Assembly (NCBI RefSeq): GCF_000145255.1
Contig: NC_014394.1
Span: 2,046,001 to 2,110,000 of the forward strand
Length of the DNA: 64,000 nt
Direction: 5' to 3'
DNA from: Gallionella capsiferriformans ES-2
GTDB taxonomy: Bacteria; Pseudomonadota; Gammaproteobacteria; Burkholderiales; Gallionellaceae
Under the pieces are notes generated by a model that did no database searches, had not been told where the DNA came from, and saw only the letters and a list, made by a program, of their open reading frames with translations. The position numbers and the translations under genes are program-made. The stretch's first letter is position 1; every line of letters begins with the position of its first letter. Below, piece by piece: positions 1 to 11,542 of this stretch.

Positions 1-1
1 C

Positions 2-691
2 ATTTTGTGCCGCGACGGCGCTGTCAAATGGGTGCTGGCGCGCGGCATGATCATCAGTCACGGCGCAAATGGTAAACCGCTGCGCATGATCGGCACGCTG
101 TCGGATATTACGGTGCGCAAAAATATCGATGAACGTCTACGCTACATGGCGCACTATGACCCGCTCACGAATCTGCCCAACCGCGCGCTGCTCAGCGAAA
201 GACTCCAACAATCAGTTGTCAGGGCACGGCGCGACCAATCAACAATGGCGCTGATGTTCCTTGATCTGGATAAATTCAAACCGGTCAATGACACGCTGGG
301 ACATGAGACGGGTGATCAGTTACTGCAACAGGTCGCCGTGCGACTGTTGTCTTGCGTCAGAGCATCGGACACCATCGCCCGAATCGGTGGCGATGAGTTC
401 GTCGTGCTGCTGCACGCAATCGATCAGGAGCCGGATGCGGCCATGGTCGCCGAAAAGATTCTGCACAGCCTCAATCGCCCCTTTAGCATAGGCGAACATG
501 AAATCCGTATTTCCGGCAGCATCGGTATCGCAGCCTATCCACAGCACGGCACAGATGAAAAGCTACTGCTGATCAATGCCGACATTGCCATGTATCAGGC
601 AAAAAAAGAGGGGCGCAACAGTTACCGCTTCTTCACACAGGAATCACTGAACGAACTGACCGGGAAATTCCAGCGATTTGATGCGGCTTAA
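2..691 (+). CDS. Diguanylate cyclase, C-terminal part (PAS/PAC-GGDEF)
   Basis: The gene is cut by the left edge of the window; the frame is open from base 2. The visible 229 residues start in the end of a PAS/PAC module (the phrase IGTLSDITVRK is the usual PAC end) and continue into a GGDEF domain: the NLPNR entry motif, FLDLDKFK, and the signature RIGGDEF, so a catalytically competent diguanylate cyclase making cyclic-di-GMP from GTP is likely. There is no EAL domain after it; the protein ends about 20 residues past the GGDEF domain. Its stop codon overlaps that of the convergent GIY-YIG gene by a few bases. Upstream sensory domains cannot be seen. Confidence 0.9.
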   Translation: MLCRDGAVKWVLARGMIISHGANGKPLRMIGTLSDITVRKNIDERLRYMAHYDPLTNLPNRALLSERLQQSVVRARRDQSTMALMFLDLDKFKPVNDTLGHETGDQLLQQVAVRLLSCVRASDTIARIGGDEFVVLLHAIDQEPDAAMVAEKILHSLNRPFSIGEHEIRISGSIGIAAYPQHGTDEKLLLINADIAMYQAKKEGRNSYRFFTQESLNELTGKFQRFDAA

Positions 692-939
692 CAGCCTGCA
701 ACGCTAGCAATCAGCAGCAATTTTTCGCCTCTGCTCAATTTCTTAATCGCCAGCTCCCGCTTAGAGGCCGCCGACCTGTCCGCGCAGGACTCGCTAAACA
801 CCAGCGCCACAGGCCCGCGCGCGCGGGTATATTTAGCCGCCGTTCCGGCGTTGTGTGCGTCAAGACGTTTATCAAGATCATTGGTGATCCCGCAATACAG
901 CGTGTCGTCTGCACAGCGCAGCAAATAACAGATCCACAT
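688..939 (-). CDS. GIY-YIG superfamily small nuclease-like protein (YhbQ/UPF0213 type)
   Basis: An 83-residue single-domain protein. The N-terminus carries the family pattern: W-x-C-Y-L-L-R-C, then LYCGITND (the GIY-YIG equivalent of the YhbQ group), followed by the conserved R and H in KRLDAHNAG and the YTRARGP and E-A-I-K-K-L segments. Members of this UPF0213 group are about 80-100 residues, so it is complete. They resemble the catalytic domain of UvrC and GIY-YIG homing enzymes, and E. coli YhbQ has been linked to DNA repair, but the physiological role here is unknown. Overlaps tail to tail with the upstream GGDEF gene and lies just downstream of lnt on the same strand (2-base gap), possibly co-transcribed. 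Confidence 0.8.
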   Translation of the reverse strand: MWICYLLRCADDTLYCGITNDLDKRLDAHNAGTAAKYTRARGPVALVFSESCADRSAASKRELAIKKLSRGEKLLLIASVAGC

Positions 940-941
940 CG

Positions 942-2450
942 CTAGCGTCGGCTTCGCAACCTGCCGACGGATAACATCAGCGCGATCAGCAGCAGTACCG
1001 CAACATTCCCCCAGCGCACATAAGGCGTGCTGCCCGCATAGCCCTGCGCCTGCCCTTGCAGCACGCCGGGCTGGTGTTGCGGCAACTGTTGCAGCACCCG
1101 GCCATTCACCCCGATGATGGACGTCACACCGGTATTGGTTGCACGCAACATCATGCGACCGGTTTCCAGCGCACGAAACTGCGAGATCTGGTTATGCTGT
1201 GCTGCCGCATGAGAATGTCCATACCAGCCGTCATTGGTAACGTTGACCAGCAAGGTCGCAGCCGGCAGCGCGCTGATAATTTCCTCACCGAACACGTCTT
1301 CGTAGCAGATGTTCACCGCAACCTGCTGCCCCGCGACAGGCAACGGTGCCTGCTCAGTCTCTCCGCGCGCCAGATCGCCCATCGGGATATTCAATATTTC
1401 GTTGATCAGCCAGCCGAACAACGGGCGGAACGGAATAAATTCGCCGAAAATCACCAGATGATGCTTACGGTAATGCGGCGATTCCTGAGCAAAGCCATCT
1501 TCGGATGCACCCAGTGCAATCACGCTGTTGTAGTAGCCGCCCCTGTCGCGCTCGAACACGCCGGCGAGGACATCGCCCTGATTGCGCCTCGCATGCTCGC
1601 GCAACTGATCGAGCAACTCCTGCGGCACTTCATCGCGCATCACCGGCAAGGCGGTTTCCGGCAGCACCGTCAGTTTCGCTGGATTCTGCAACACCTGACG
1701 CCGGTAAGTATCGAGCGTACCTGCGAGTGCGTCCTCAGTGAATTTAATATCCTGCCCGATATTACCCTGCACCAGCGTCACCGAAAACGGCGCACCCACG
1801 GGTTCTGTCCATGCCACATGGCGCAGCAACTCGCCCCCTGCCCACAAGGCGGCGAACAGGGCACAGGCCATTTTTCCGTGCCGGCTCCAGCGTTCAACCC
1901 AGAGCAGCGCCAGCAAACCGGCGCACAGGGCGGCGACCAGCGACACGCCGTAGACCCCGAGCAGCGCTGCAAAACCTGCCAGCGGACCATCACTTTGCGC
2001 GTAGCCCAGTGTCAGCCAGGGAAACCCGGTGAAAATCATGCCGCGCAGCCATTCGATGAGCACCCAGATCGAGGGCATCACCAGCAAGAAGCGCCAGCTT
2101 GAGACCCGCGATAAGCGCGCCTGCAAAAAACCGGCAAGCGCGGTAAACAAGGACAGAAAAGCCGCGAACAAAAGCGTTGCAGGGGCTGCCAGCCAGACCG
2201 GCATCTCGCCAAAATCGTGCAGCGCAACATAAATCCAGGAAATTCCGCCACCAAACAAGCCAAGCCCGAAGGCAAACCCCAGATGCGCTGCCGCACGCGG
2301 TGTATCGCAGCGCCCCCACAGCACAAAGAGCAGCGCGAGTGCTGCAACGGGGATAGGGAAAATCCCGAATGGCGCAAAACCCGCCACGCAGGACACCCCT
2401 GCCAGCAAGGCTAAGCCGTTTTCTTTAATCACTTTACGCATACTCGACAT
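942..2450 (-). CDS. lnt: Apolipoprotein N-acyltransferase
   Basis: Inner-membrane enzyme that adds the third acyl chain to lipoproteins. About 500 residues: five or six hydrophobic segments in the first 200 residues, then a nitrilase-like periplasmic domain. The three catalytic positions of the nitrilase fold are visible: Glu in LPETALPV, Lys in YRKHHLVIFGEFIPF and Cys in NICYEDVFGEE, so it should be active. A final hydrophobic segment closes the protein. The frame is open for a further 32 codons upstream, but that extension is not lnt-like; I place the start at the ATG of MSSMRKV (2450), with MRKV (2441) as an alternative; neither has a clear Shine-Dalgarno sequence. Divergent from the pseudouridine synthase gene. 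Confidence 0.92.
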   Translation of the reverse strand: MSSMRKVIKENGLALLAGVSCVAGFAPFGIFPIPVAALALLFVLWGRCDTPRAAAHLGFAFGLGLFGGGISWIYVALHDFGEMPVWLAAPATLLFAAFLSLFTALAGFLQARLSRVSSWRFLLVMPSIWVLIEWLRGMIFTGFPWLTLGYAQSDGPLAGFAALLGVYGVSLVAALCAGLLALLWVERWSRHGKMACALFAALWAGGELLRHVAWTEPVGAPFSVTLVQGNIGQDIKFTEDALAGTLDTYRRQVLQNPAKLTVLPETALPVMRDEVPQELLDQLREHARRNQGDVLAGVFERDRGGYYNSVIALGASEDGFAQESPHYRKHHLVIFGEFIPFRPLFGWLINEILNIPMGDLARGETEQAPLPVAGQQVAVNICYEDVFGEEIISALPAATLLVNVTNDGWYGHSHAAAQHNQISQFRALETGRMMLRATNTGVTSIIGVNGRVLQQLPQHQPGVLQGQAQGYAGSTPYVRWGNVAVLLLIALMLSVGRLRSRR

Positions 2451-2659
2451 CGACCGTTCATAAGACCCGCGCAGCATAACCGATTCGGCGCAATTTCTGC
2501 CAATATAGACAGCACCTAGCTGCACGAGACACACATTGCAGGCCATGATGCGGTCCGATGCGCCATTTTTAATTTAAATTTAAACTTTATGCGTGATTTA
2601 GTTCTCAGTTCACGCTGCTTTGTGCTTAAATCGCGCCTTAACTCATACGCATAATTATC

Positions 2660-3391
2660 ATGGAAAAAATTCGTCTCTCCAAACGCATGTCCGAACTTGG
2701 CCTGTGCTCACGCCGCGAAGCGGACAGCTATATCGAAAAGGGCTGGGTCGATGTGGATGGCGAAACCGTCAGCCTGCTGGGCACCAAGGTCTACCCGAAC
2801 CAGCAGATCACCCTGCGCACGGCCGCACAGGTCGTCCAGCACGAGCGCGTGACGATTTTAATCAACAAACCGGTAGGCTATGTCTCAGGACAAGCGGAAC
2901 ACGGCTATAAACCGGCCTCCGCCTTGCTCGATGAAGCCACACATTGGAAGGACGACCCGTCGCCGATCAAATTTCATCGCAGCCAGTTCATCGGCTTAGC
3001 GCCTGCCGGACGGCTTGATATCGACTCGCAAGGCTTGCTGATACTGACGCAGGACGGTCGGGTTGCCAAACAACTGATAGGCGAGGACTCCAAAGTAGAC
3101 AAGGAGTATCTGGTACGCGTACAGGGCAAGCTCGAATCCTCCGGTCTGGCGCTGCTCTGTCAGGGCTTAAAGCTTGACGGCGAATATCTGAAACCGGCTA
3201 AAGTCTCCTGGCAGAATGAAGACCAGCTGCGCTTCGTCTTGAGGGAAGGGAAAAAACGCCAGATCCGCCGCATGTGCGAACTGGTGGGGCTGACCGTCAC
3301 AGGCCTCAAGCGCATCCGCATCGGCAAGATCAAACTGGGGCTACTGCCTGCCGGTCAGTGGCGCTACTTAGGCGAACACGAGCAGTTCTAA
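2660..3391 (+). CDS. RsuA/RluB/E/F-family rRNA pseudouridine synthase, RluF-like
   Basis: 243 residues. An N-terminal S4 RNA-binding domain ([19 protein letters not shown], roughly residues 3-65) is followed by the synthase domain. The catalytic aspartate sits in the family motif [17 protein letters not shown], and the C-terminal motif [14 protein letters not shown] is typical of the RsuA/RluB/RluE/RluF family, which converts uridine to pseudouridine in rRNA. The sequence around [13 protein letters not shown] and the short C-terminus resemble RluF (23S rRNA U2604), though E. coli RluF is longer (about 290), so the exact target is inferred. The upstream 110 bases shared with lnt are very AT-rich and probably hold the divergent promoters. 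Confidence 0.87.
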   Translation: MEKIRLSKRMSELGLCSRREADSYIEKGWVDVDGETVSLLGTKVYPNQQITLRTAAQVVQHERVTILINKPVGYVSGQAEHGYKPASALLDEATHWKDDPSPIKFHRSQFIGLAPAGRLDIDSQGLLILTQDGRVAKQLIGEDSKVDKEYLVRVQGKLESSGLALLCQGLKLDGEYLKPAKVSWQNEDQLRFVLREGKKRQIRRMCELVGLTVTGLKRIRIGKIKLGLLPAGQWRYLGEHEQF

Positions 3392-3447
3392 AGCGCGGTG
3401 CTGAAATCGTTTAGCCCCTGATTTGGGGGGCGCCATTTCGGGATGCC

Positions 3448-4221
3448 TCAGGGGCGTGCGCCGTACTGGCGTAACAGCACAAGCAGCTCGTGGCTGTTGC
3501 GCTTTTGGGCGATAGCCAATAGAGATCCGTGAGTGCCGGCAATATTTGGGTTGGCCTGACACTCCAGCAGCAATTTCGCGGCGGCAAGGTGTCCGCGCGT
3601 CACAGCCAGTGAGAGCGGCGTACCCCCGCTATTTTGAACGGCATCGATCAGCGCACCAGCAATGCACAATTCCCCGGCTATCTGAGTATGGTTATAAAAA
3701 GCGGCCCAGTGCAGTGCCGTATACTTCCCCGTATCCGCTGCATTGACTTCAGCGCCATTGTGTATCAAGTAGCGCACGACACCTAACTGCGCGTTAATAG
3801 CGGCAATCATCAGCGGGGTCTGCCCACCTTCAAAGCGGTAATCGATCCTCACCCCGGCGCCCAGAAAAATTTCAATCGCGTGCTGCTGTCCTCGCTCAAT
3901 CGCCTGCATAAACCCCTGCGGTGTGGGGTTTGCAAAGGGAATGGATTCCCACGGGTCTTCGAAGCGGGGTAATTGGTAACCATTTTTCTTGCAGACATCA
4001 TGGAGCTTGCTCAAAAACAACAGTTCCTCTACCACCTTCAAAGAGAATCCCTGCCGCCCGCCGCGATGATCGATCATCAAGTCGTGCATATAGGCGTCAA
4101 ATTTAGGCGTATTCCACAACTGCATCAGGTGGTTCAAGACGTGCGTGTAATCTCGCGCCAGCATTTTTGGATACTTGTCGGGCAAATTCTTAAAAAGCAG
4201 GGCAACACGGGAATTGATCAT
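3448..4221 (-). CDS. Ankyrin-repeat protein
   Basis: 257 residues. The first 90 residues form a charged helical region that I do not recognise. From about residue 100 to the end there are four or five ankyrin repeats: the consensus pieces GGQTPLMIAAINAQLGVVRYLI, YTALHWAAFYNHTQIAGEL, GGTPLSLAVTRGHLAAAKLLL and a final weaker one ending in LLVLLRQYGARP. No signal peptide, so cytoplasmic, and probably a protein-binding scaffold. Ends convergent with the pseudouridine synthase gene. A partner cannot be named from context. No strong ribosome binding site precedes the ATG. Confidence 0.8.
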   Translation of the reverse strand: MINSRVALLFKNLPDKYPKMLARDYTHVLNHLMQLWNTPKFDAYMHDLMIDHRGGRQGFSLKVVEELLFLSKLHDVCKKNGYQLPRFEDPWESIPFANPTPQGFMQAIERGQQHAIEIFLGAGVRIDYRFEGGQTPLMIAAINAQLGVVRYLIHNGAEVNAADTGKYTALHWAAFYNHTQIAGELCIAGALIDAVQNSGGTPLSLAVTRGHLAAAKLLLECQANPNIAGTHGSLLAIAQKRNSHELLVLLRQYGARP

Positions 4222-4447
4222 GAGGAGCGATTAATTGAAATAGTCTACGGCGTCAAAGCGAGCAGCAAAAGCGACTGCTTTATATAGGCTTATTTAAAAG
4301 GACTACGTTATACCACCGGAACTGAAGGGCTACCCCCTGAAATTAACGGATCAACGAGATACCGGAGACGCCAACTCGTAAAATCCAATTCTCCCAAAGT
4401 GGGGGGCTAAATATTGGATCTGCGGCCCGAATTTCAGTATCGCCGCC

Positions 4448-5575
4448 TTATGCGGGGGCGTGACACAGCAAACTACTATCGCCTTCACCGGCGACCGCTA
4501 TTCTTTCAAGTCCCTCCAGCACACTCATACTGCATGCTTCCATTTTTTCAACATGTTGCATTCCGTCCAATGCATTACCGGAGCGAAACGCTTTAACCGC
4601 ATCCTGACCAAACTGATGAAATGACTGATGCGGTACTGCAATCATGGCATACCCGTCCAACTTAGCAAAACATGCTTTTCCTTCGCCTTCAAAATACCAC
4701 TTACCCAGTCGACACGCCGTATGTGAAGAAAAGCTGTCTGCTGTCCGGCTGGAAATCCCCATAAATACTTTGTAAATTTCAAATTTGTAAAGGACATGGT
4801 CAATTTTAGAAACTTCCACAAAGCTGCGTAACGCCGATGCCGAAATCGTACCTTCGATCTGCTTCGATAATAAAAGCAAATGCCCCATGCTTTCCATCAC
4901 GCCGCCCACATCCTGACTAAACTCTTTGGACTTATCGGCAAGATCGGTCATTTGCACCTTAGCCTGATCCGTCTCACCTTGAATGGCAGCAACAATTGAG
5001 GATATTTCGCTGGTCGCTTTGGCTGTACGTTCGGCAAGTTTGCGAACTTCGTCAGCGACAACGGCGAACCCGCGTCCTTGCTCGCCGGCTCTGGCAGCTT
5101 CAATCGCAGCATTCAGCGCCAGCAGGTTAGTCTGGTCGGCAATTTCTTTGATGAGTTTAACGATGCTACCAATCTCTGAGGCACGCAGACTTAAATTATC
5201 CACATTCTTGGAGGACTGCAAGGTATCGGACGACAGCACATCAAGGGTGCTTGAAATTTTCTCGACAGAATCACGATTGCTTCCAGACACAATTGCGACT
5301 TGAATCGCGTTTAATTTCTCTTCGCGCAAAGACTCGGCGGCAGCGACCTGAGATTGTTGCAATGAGACAAATGACTGCCCAAAGACCTGCATGTTCTGGA
5401 AAATCAAATTTGCAACAGCGCCGCTTGACTGTGCTTGCACGAGCTCTGAACGCATGGCGTCACGCTCAGATTCAACACGGGCCAGAGCCTCTCGCAAAAG
5501 TTCGACTTCGGACTCGGAACGCGCTAATTTATCCTGCGTAAATTTAAGTACTTCCTTCGCTTTGCCACCAAACAT
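4448..5575 (-). CDS. Soluble methyl-accepting chemotaxis protein with C-terminal CZB domain
   Basis: About 375 residues without membrane segments. An N-terminal coiled coil (residues 10-60) is followed by the highly conserved MCP signalling hairpin, with the tip [20 protein letters not shown] and the following EVRKLAERT. The C-terminus is a chemoreceptor zinc-binding (CZB) domain: His in KIDHVLYK, the Cys motif ACRLGKWY and the HxxxH in [12 protein letters not shown] receptors bind zinc through 3His/1Cys and some sense hypochlorite or zinc, often regulating diguanylate cyclases; here the gene lies beside a GGDEF/EAL gene. I use the second in-frame ATG (MFGGK) because the sequence TAGGTG lies 9 bases upstream; the first ATG is only four codons earlier. 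Confidence 0.88.
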   Translation of the reverse strand: MFGGKAKEVLKFTQDKLARSESEVELLREALARVESERDAMRSELVQAQSSGAVANLIFQNMQVFGQSFVSLQQSQVAAAESLREEKLNAIQVAIVSGSNRDSVEKISSTLDVLSSDTLQSSKNVDNLSLRASEIGSIVKLIKEIADQTNLLALNAAIEAARAGEQGRGFAVVADEVRKLAERTAKATSEISSIVAAIQGETDQAKVQMTDLADKSKEFSQDVGGVMESMGHLLLLSKQIEGTISASALRSFVEVSKIDHVLYKFEIYKVFMGISSRTADSFSSHTACRLGKWYFEGEGKACFAKLDGYAMIAVPHQSFHQFGQDAVKAFRSGNALDGMQHVEKMEACSMSVLEGLERIAVAGEGDSSLLCHAPA

Positions 5576-5725
5576 AATAATCACCTAAAACGTTTTTTCA
5601 TATTTACAGAAAGTGTAAATATCCCTATTTTTATCGACACCGCGACTGGCCATAAACGCATGGACACCCGTTGCCCCACGCTCGCAATTCAAGTTCGCTC
5701 GGCCATTACCGCGCAACTCACGCTG

Positions 5726-8700
5726 TCAATTGACAGGAGTAAGCCCACCGGCACGGCTTAACAATCCCTCAAAATCGCTCAAAGGGACGGGCTTGCTAAA
5801 CAGATACCCCTGATAATTTGTACACCCTTTTAACGCGAGCAGGCGCCGTTGCTGTTCGGTCTCGATTCCTTCGGCAATGATATTCAGTTTCATGCTTTGC
5901 GCCATGGCAATAATGGTGCGCACGATAGCCTTGTCATGCTCATCGTGCCCGATATCACGCACAAACGACTGGTCAATTTTCAACTGATCTAAAGGTAAGC
6001 GTTTGATACTGGATAGTGAGGAATAACCGGTACCGAAATCATCCATCGAAAAATTCAAGCCGATTTTTTTTAGTTGTTGCATCGTAGCAATAATATTCTC
6101 TACATCATGCACCAGCATGCTCTCGGTAATTTCTAATTTGAGACGATCTGGAGAAATACCGCTATCCGTGACCAGCGCCTGCACTTTCTGCGCAAAATCT
6201 GCTTCATGAAACTGACGAATACTGACATTAACCGCCAGCACTAAATCACACTTGAAAACATCCGACGCCCATCGCTTCAGCTGATCGCACGCCTGTTCCA
6301 ATACCCAGTAGCCTATCGGGATGATCATGCCGCTTTCTTCCGCCAGCGGAATAAACTGCGCGGGAGAAATCATGCCCAAGACAGGATGAAACCAACGCAA
6401 CAGCACTTCAGCGCCAACGGGCTGATAATCTGCATTGACCTGAACCTGATAATACAGCATCAATTGCTGCTGCTCCAGAGCATGGTGTAACGCGTGCTCT
6501 AACTCGGCACGCGCCAATAGCAGCGCTTGAGTCCGCTCATCATAGAAACGTACGGTATTGCGCCCGGCCGCTTTTGACTGATACATCGCACTGTCGGCAC
6601 GTTTTAACAGCTCGTCAGGACTGCTGGCATCAGCACAAAATAAGGCGACCCCGATACTCGGGGAACTATGATATTCATAGCCTTGCAACATATACGACAG
6701 ATTCAACGCTTGCAATATCTTTTCCGCCACTCGCTTGGTGTGCGCACCGGCATTGTCATGCCCGTGACTCAAATTATCCAAGAGTACAACGAACTCATCG
6801 CCCCCTAAACGCGCGACCGTGTCCTCCTCCCGCACGCAGCCTTTCAAACGCTGAGCGACCTCAACCAGCAGCAAATCGCCCACAGCATGCCCTTTCGTGT
6901 CGTTGAGCGATTTAAAATTATCCAGATCGATAAAAAGAATTGCGCCATGCTTATCGTTGCGCAGATTGCTCGTAAGTGCGTGTTGCAGGCGGTCCATCAG
7001 CAAGCGGCGATTGGGCAAACCCGTCAGCGGATCGTAAAAAGCCAGTCGCACAATCTCACTTTCGCTTTTTTTGCGTTCTGTTATATCGCGCACTGTTGCC
7101 TGCAGCACTACCCTCCCATCCAGTTTCATCGAGCTCAATAAGACATCAGCAGGGAAACTTTGTCCGCTATCCATGCGCTTATGCAGCCACTCAAATTGTG
7201 CATTGCCGTCCCTCGTGGCCGTCGCGATGTATTCGTTGGCCAGCGTCAGCGAGTCGATGCCATTAGGTTGCGTTGCCGGCGACATATCAGCCGGATGATG
7301 TTTGCACAATTCCTCGGTTGTCGCACATCCGAACAGCCTTAAAGCGGCTTTATTGCAATCGAAAAAACCTTGCATATCTAACATCAATACCGCATCGCTA
7401 TTAGAATCGAAAAGTATATGCAGTTTCGCTTCAGAGCGTTCAATCGCCTCAGCGGACTTTTTTCGCTCGGTGATGTCGGTACGTATGCCAATATACTTAT
7501 ACGGTTTGCCGCACTCATCCATAAACGGCACAACCGTCATATCCAGCCAATACAAACTGCCATCTTTAGCGCGATTACACACCTCGTCATTCCACACCTG
7601 ACCACGGGTAATGGCGCGATACATTGCTTTGAAAAAACCTTTCGGGTGCCACCCGGAATTGAGCATTTTATGATTCTTGCCTATGAGTTCCTCACGGGAA
7701 TATTGGCTGATTTGACAGAAGCGCTCGTTCACATCGGTAATCGTGCCTGTCACATCGGTGACGGAAACAATCGCGTGCTCGTCGAGTGCAAATTTTTGGT
7801 ACTGCAATTCTTCCGCGATACGCTTTGAATGTGCTTCGCTTGCAGCCAGCTTTTCTTGTGACTCGCGGCTGATTAGCAAGTTGGCGCGTATTTGCTGGTT
7901 TAATATCTCTAACTCCTGGGTGCGCTCGGTGACGCGCTGTTCAAGATTCTGATAAACCCGGTCTAAATGGTGCGACATGCGATTAAACGCGTTGGCCAGT
8001 TCACCGAACTCATCCTCAGAGGTAATCTCGATCGGCCGGGTAAAATCCTGCGTGCGTTCTATCTCTTCAATCGCGTTCTGCAGCTGTTTCAACGGATGAA
8101 TGATGGCGCGATTTTGCAAGCGCAAATATAACCAGATCGATACCGCACTCAACACCAGCAACATCGCCAATTGTTCGGCAAACATCACCCACATCGGCCA
8201 CAAAATTTCGAAAGCCTCTTGCTCGACCACCAATGTCCAGCGTGAATCGTAAAATGGCATGGAGGCGCCCAGCATCGTTTTACCGTTCACTCCGCTATAA
8301 AAACCCATGGTCTCACGGCACCCTGTCGTGCACTTCGCATCCGTCAAATAGGTACCGCTCTTGCCGCAAATCACGCCGGCCTGCTGCATGGTCGTACGCC
8401 AGGGCTTTTCACTCCCGCGTCCTTTGAGAAACTGATCCGGGTGAATACGAGAGTCGGTGATAAGCAGATTCTCTTTATTGACGATGTAAAAATCGAAGGT
8501 TTTTCCCACGCCCGCCAGGTAATACGCCCCCATATCACCAGCCAGATTACCAATCTCGCCATTGACGATATTGGTCAACATACGCGCATCGGCATGCACA
8601 TAGACAGTGCCCTCAAGGGCCGGCGCTGCAAACGTGATCACAGGCACATCCGCGTCAAAATAGGGATCGGAATACCCCGACGTCAAATCGAGATCATGAT

Positions 8701-9142
8701 TCCACACCCGCCCCTCGCGTTGAGCGTCCGACGAGTATCGAATAATACCGGACTCCACATAATCAATTGCGCGATAGACCTGCCATGTCGGGATCGTACG
8801 TTTCCCGGCTACAATTTCATCTCGAAACGGATGCTCCGCTAATTTGAAAACATCCGTTTCCACGATGCTGGCAAACTGACTGCGCACTACCGTGGCATCC
8901 GCGTGCGCAACCAGATTCGCCATCTGCCTTGCCAGCTTTTCATTCTGATCGATAAATCTAATGACACCCTGCTGCTTTGCGTCCGTAAAATTCATCAAGC
9001 CGTTCAATGAGGTGGTGACATTGAGCCAATAACTTTGATAAGTAAAATAGGCAAAACCTGCCGTCAGAGACAGGCCGAACACTATCGCAGAGAGAACGAA
9101 TATTTTCCACTTGATGCTGAGTTTACGAAATTGACTAACCAT
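5726..9142 (-). CDS. Membrane PAS-GGDEF-EAL cyclic-di-GMP protein with periplasmic sensor
   Basis: 1138 residues. Transmembrane segment at about 12-34, a periplasmic Cache-like sensor region to about 310 (with [17 protein letters not shown] near its end), second transmembrane segment about 318-342, HAMP and coiled coil, two PAS/PAC modules (about 450-565 and 570-690), GGDEF (about 700-870) with [11 protein letters not shown], and EAL (about 885-1130). The EAL motif itself reads AEVLLRW (EVL), a tolerated variant; the other phosphodiesterase residues are present: [37 protein letters not shown]. Both activities are therefore possible. Last gene in a same-strand series of signalling genes; about 200 bases separate it from the receiver gene. 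Confidence 0.9.
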   Translation of the reverse strand: MVSQFRKLSIKWKIFVLSAIVFGLSLTAGFAYFTYQSYWLNVTTSLNGLMNFTDAKQQGVIRFIDQNEKLARQMANLVAHADATVVRSQFASIVETDVFKLAEHPFRDEIVAGKRTIPTWQVYRAIDYVESGIIRYSSDAQREGRVWNHDLDLTSGYSDPYFDADVPVITFAAPALEGTVYVHADARMLTNIVNGEIGNLAGDMGAYYLAGVGKTFDFYIVNKENLLITDSRIHPDQFLKGRGSEKPWRTTMQQAGVICGKSGTYLTDAKCTTGCRETMGFYSGVNGKTMLGASMPFYDSRWTLVVEQEAFEILWPMWVMFAEQLAMLLVLSAVSIWLYLRLQNRAIIHPLKQLQNAIEEIERTQDFTRPIEITSEDEFGELANAFNRMSHHLDRVYQNLEQRVTERTQELEILNQQIRANLLISRESQEKLAASEAHSKRIAEELQYQKFALDEHAIVSVTDVTGTITDVNERFCQISQYSREELIGKNHKMLNSGWHPKGFFKAMYRAITRGQVWNDEVCNRAKDGSLYWLDMTVVPFMDECGKPYKYIGIRTDITERKKSAEAIERSEAKLHILFDSNSDAVLMLDMQGFFDCNKAALRLFGCATTEELCKHHPADMSPATQPNGIDSLTLANEYIATATRDGNAQFEWLHKRMDSGQSFPADVLLSSMKLDGRVVLQATVRDITERKKSESEIVRLAFYDPLTGLPNRRLLMDRLQHALTSNLRNDKHGAILFIDLDNFKSLNDTKGHAVGDLLLVEVAQRLKGCVREEDTVARLGGDEFVVLLDNLSHGHDNAGAHTKRVAEKILQALNLSYMLQGYEYHSSPSIGVALFCADASSPDELLKRADSAMYQSKAAGRNTVRFYDERTQALLLARAELEHALHHALEQQQLMLYYQVQVNADYQPVGAEVLLRWFHPVLGMISPAQFIPLAEESGMIIPIGYWVLEQACDQLKRWASDVFKCDLVLAVNVSIRQFHEADFAQKVQALVTDSGISPDRLKLEITESMLVHDVENIIATMQQLKKIGLNFSMDDFGTGYSSLSSIKRLPLDQLKIDQSFVRDIGHDEHDKAIVRTIIAMAQSMKLNIIAEGIETEQQRRLLALKGCTNYQGYLFSKPVPLSDFEGLLSRAGGLTPVN

Positions 9143-9349
9143 TCATGCTTTCTTTTCTAACCAATCACTGATTGACAGGCATTGCTATATTCTGCATTGA
9201 AGCGCACTCACATGACGACAGCATGAAACTGACATGCTCCCTGATGCACAACATCCTGTTGGACAGCCGTATGGGTATCCGTTTTGATATCGACATGGCG
9301 CAACCTTATCATTGCCGACGGTTGACGCATCAAAATAATCTCAAACAGA
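9143..9349. other. Interval before GGDEF/EAL gene, probable promoter region
   Basis: 207 bases upstream of the 1138-residue GGDEF/EAL gene and after the receiver gene. No gene or clear motif seen. Confidence 0.35.
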
Positions 9350-9805
9350 TCAGGCACAGGCATTAAGCAGTTCGCTAGTCAATTTAGTCATATTGACAGG
9401 TTTTGCAACAAATCCATTCATTCCGGCTCTCGCCGTTTCAGCAGGTTCATCCTGCATCATTCCCGCGCTCATGCCTACGATAGGAAGACGTTTAAACTCG
9501 GCATGCTGACGCAACCGTCTTGTCGCTTCCAGACCATTCATCACCGGCATCTGAATATCCATTAAAACGAGATCGTAATTCCCGGTTTTTATCGCTTCGA
9601 TGGCGACTGCGCCATTCTCCACCACCTCAAGATGCATCCCAAGATTTGTTAGCATGATACCGATCATCAGCTGATGCACACGGTTATCCTCGACAAGCAA
9701 TATTCGTTTTCCACACAGGCGTTGCGAATCCGGCTGCGTAGCAGCATTTTCCTGTTGAAAAAATTTTTCCGAAATTTGTTTCAGGTATTCAAATTGAATC
9801 GCCAT
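9350..9805 (-). CDS. Single-domain response regulator (REC)
   Basis: About 151 residues. The first 30 form a helical leader, followed by a receiver domain: acidic pocket LVEDN, phospho-acceptor Asp in LVLMDIQMPVMNG, conserved Ser in VGMSAG and Lys in FVAKPV. There is no output domain, so it probably works by protein contact, as CheY-like or hybrid-kinase relay receivers do. The start at 9805 is chosen over the upstream one at 9847 because AAGGGG stands 6 bases before this ATG. It follows the MCP gene by 48 bases on the same strand, which suggests co-expression with the MCP and the large GGDEF/EAL gene. Confidence 0.85.
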   Translation of the reverse strand: MAIQFEYLKQISEKFFQQENAATQPDSQRLCGKRILLVEDNRVHQLMIGIMLTNLGMHLEVVENGAVAIEAIKTGNYDLVLMDIQMPVMNGLEATRRLRQHAEFKRLPIVGMSAGMMQDEPAETARAGMNGFVAKPVNMTKLTSELLNACA

Positions 9806-9853
9806 CCCTAACCCCTTGCTGAATACACATCCATTGTAGCGGCCCACTAAAAA

Positions 9854-11515
9854 TCAAACCCGAAACACCTCTACTGCGCTACGCACCTGCCCTGCGCGAC
9901 TTTCCAGCGCTCCGGCCAGTTGCAGCAAGGCACCCGCCGCTTGTGAGTTCTCTTCAGACATTTGTGCCACGCGCTCGGTATTTTTTGCCAACTCATTGGC
10001 CGCCACGGCTTGTTCAGTGAGCGCGGCCGAAATATCCTCTATTACGCCGGCAACCTCACCAAAACTCTGCCTGACATGACCAATCGACGTTTGTGCCGAT
10101 TCGGCATCACTCACGCCTTCACGGGTGGTTGCCACCACGGCATCCATTCCCTTCAAGGCATTTTTCGCCACTTCCGCAATCTGCGCTGACATTTGATTGA
10201 TTTCCAGCGTCGCATTCGCCGTGCGCTCCGCCAGCTTACGCACTTCATCAGCCACCACAGCAAATCCGCGTCCCTGCTCTCCGGCACGAGCGGCCTCTAT
10301 CGCGGCATTCAACGCCAGAAGATTCGTCTGATCGGCGATTTCCTTAATCACTTTCACGATCTGGCTGATACGGGATGCGTCGTCTCCCAAACGCGAAACC
10401 TCGCCTGCGGCATGCTCTATTTCCCGCGCCGTCGTGAGCAGACCGGTGACCGTTTTAATGACGACCTGCTCACCTTGAGCGGCATCTTCGCGCGAACTGT
10501 CTGATATCCGTCTGGCACCATCCCCCTGCGTACTAATTTGCGTGGTGGCTACGCTCATTTCCTCGATAGCGGAAGCCATCGTGCTAACCGCGTCGGCTTC
10601 CTGATGCGCATTGGCGGCAATCTGCCGGGCGGATCCCGCTAAGCTATGCGCCATGTCGCCTACCTGATTGGCCTGTTTTTTGACCGAATCGATCATGTCG
10701 CGCAACGAAGATTGCATGTGGTAAGCATCCGCCAGCAAACTCCCCCTTGCAGGCAGTGTGACTGGCTGAGCTGAAAAATCACCGGCAGCCATCGTATTGA
10801 CCACTTGCGCTACTTCACGCGGATCGCCGCCCAGCATACTCAAAACCTGACGGATGATCAGACTAGCCAGCACAATCGACAGGCTCAATGAAATAATCAC
10901 CCAGATGATGACAAAATTTCGCCGCGACTTAAAATCCTGTTCCGCAACCGCTAACTTTTCAACCCCCTTCTGACGGACGAAGCTCTCGAAAGCGTCACGC
11001 TGCTCATCGATTTTTTTTGACAACGCGCGATCGATGCCTTTCACCTGCGCATCTGATTCACTTACATTGCCGGTATGCGCATCAATCTGCGCGAGATATT
11101 TTCCGCTCACCGCACGATGCTCATCCGCCAAGCCCGCCATGTTGCTGATAAATCCATCGAAACCCGTGTGCCCCTCGGCAAGCGTCTTCAATCCGGCCAG
11201 CGCTGCGGCATGAGACTGGTTAAAACTTTCATCCGCCGCGACAAACTCCCCCCGGTATTTACTGACAACGGCGGCATTAGCCCCGCGTATCCACACATCC
11301 TTGGCCAGTTTCACCTCCTTCATGAACGCCATATTCATGTCGTTGATCTGGCTCATCACCTCGAGATCGGCATTCAGCCGTGCCACGCTTTCCTTGCCCC
11401 CCTGCACCGAATTGCTTAACTGCACCAGCCCAAACAGCGCCATTGCGATAAACATACTGAATGAGACGGCTTCGAGTCCCATGAATTTGTGCTTCAACGT
11501 CAAACTGTCGAACAT
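9854..11515 (-). CDS. Methyl-accepting chemotaxis protein, membrane-bound
   Basis: 553 residues. First transmembrane segment at about 15-32, a periplasmic four-helix-bundle type sensor to about 205, second transmembrane segment at about 206-226 ([18 protein letters not shown]), HAMP linker ([22 protein letters not shown]), then a long signalling coiled coil with the conserved tip [20 protein letters not shown] and [13 protein letters not shown]. It transmits ligand information to CheA/CheW, which are not encoded in this window. It begins 27 bases after the stop of the upstream GGDEF/EAL gene, so the two are probably one transcript. Confidence 0.9.
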   Translation of the reverse strand: MFDSLTLKHKFMGLEAVSFSMFIAMALFGLVQLSNSVQGGKESVARLNADLEVMSQINDMNMAFMKEVKLAKDVWIRGANAAVVSKYRGEFVAADESFNQSHAAALAGLKTLAEGHTGFDGFISNMAGLADEHRAVSGKYLAQIDAHTGNVSESDAQVKGIDRALSKKIDEQRDAFESFVRQKGVEKLAVAEQDFKSRRNFVIIWVIISLSLSIVLASLIIRQVLSMLGGDPREVAQVVNTMAAGDFSAQPVTLPARGSLLADAYHMQSSLRDMIDSVKKQANQVGDMAHSLAGSARQIAANAHQEADAVSTMASAIEEMSVATTQISTQGDGARRISDSSREDAAQGEQVVIKTVTGLLTTAREIEHAAGEVSRLGDDASRISQIVKVIKEIADQTNLLALNAAIEAARAGEQGRGFAVVADEVRKLAERTANATLEINQMSAQIAEVAKNALKGMDAVVATTREGVSDAESAQTSIGHVRQSFGEVAGVIEDISAALTEQAVAANELAKNTERVAQMSEENSQAAGALLQLAGALESRAGQVRSAVEVFRV

Positions 11516-11542
11516 GAATCTAACTCCTGAATTGAGGTTTAT

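Noticed and set aside
1056..2102. Long open frame of about 348 codons on the plus strand
   Set aside because: Antisense to lnt, whose family motifs and codon use are clear; the translation has no recognisable features.
3392..3447. Terminator hairpin between pseudouridine synthase and ankyrin genes
   Set aside because: Only a five-base GC stem without a T run; too weak to call.
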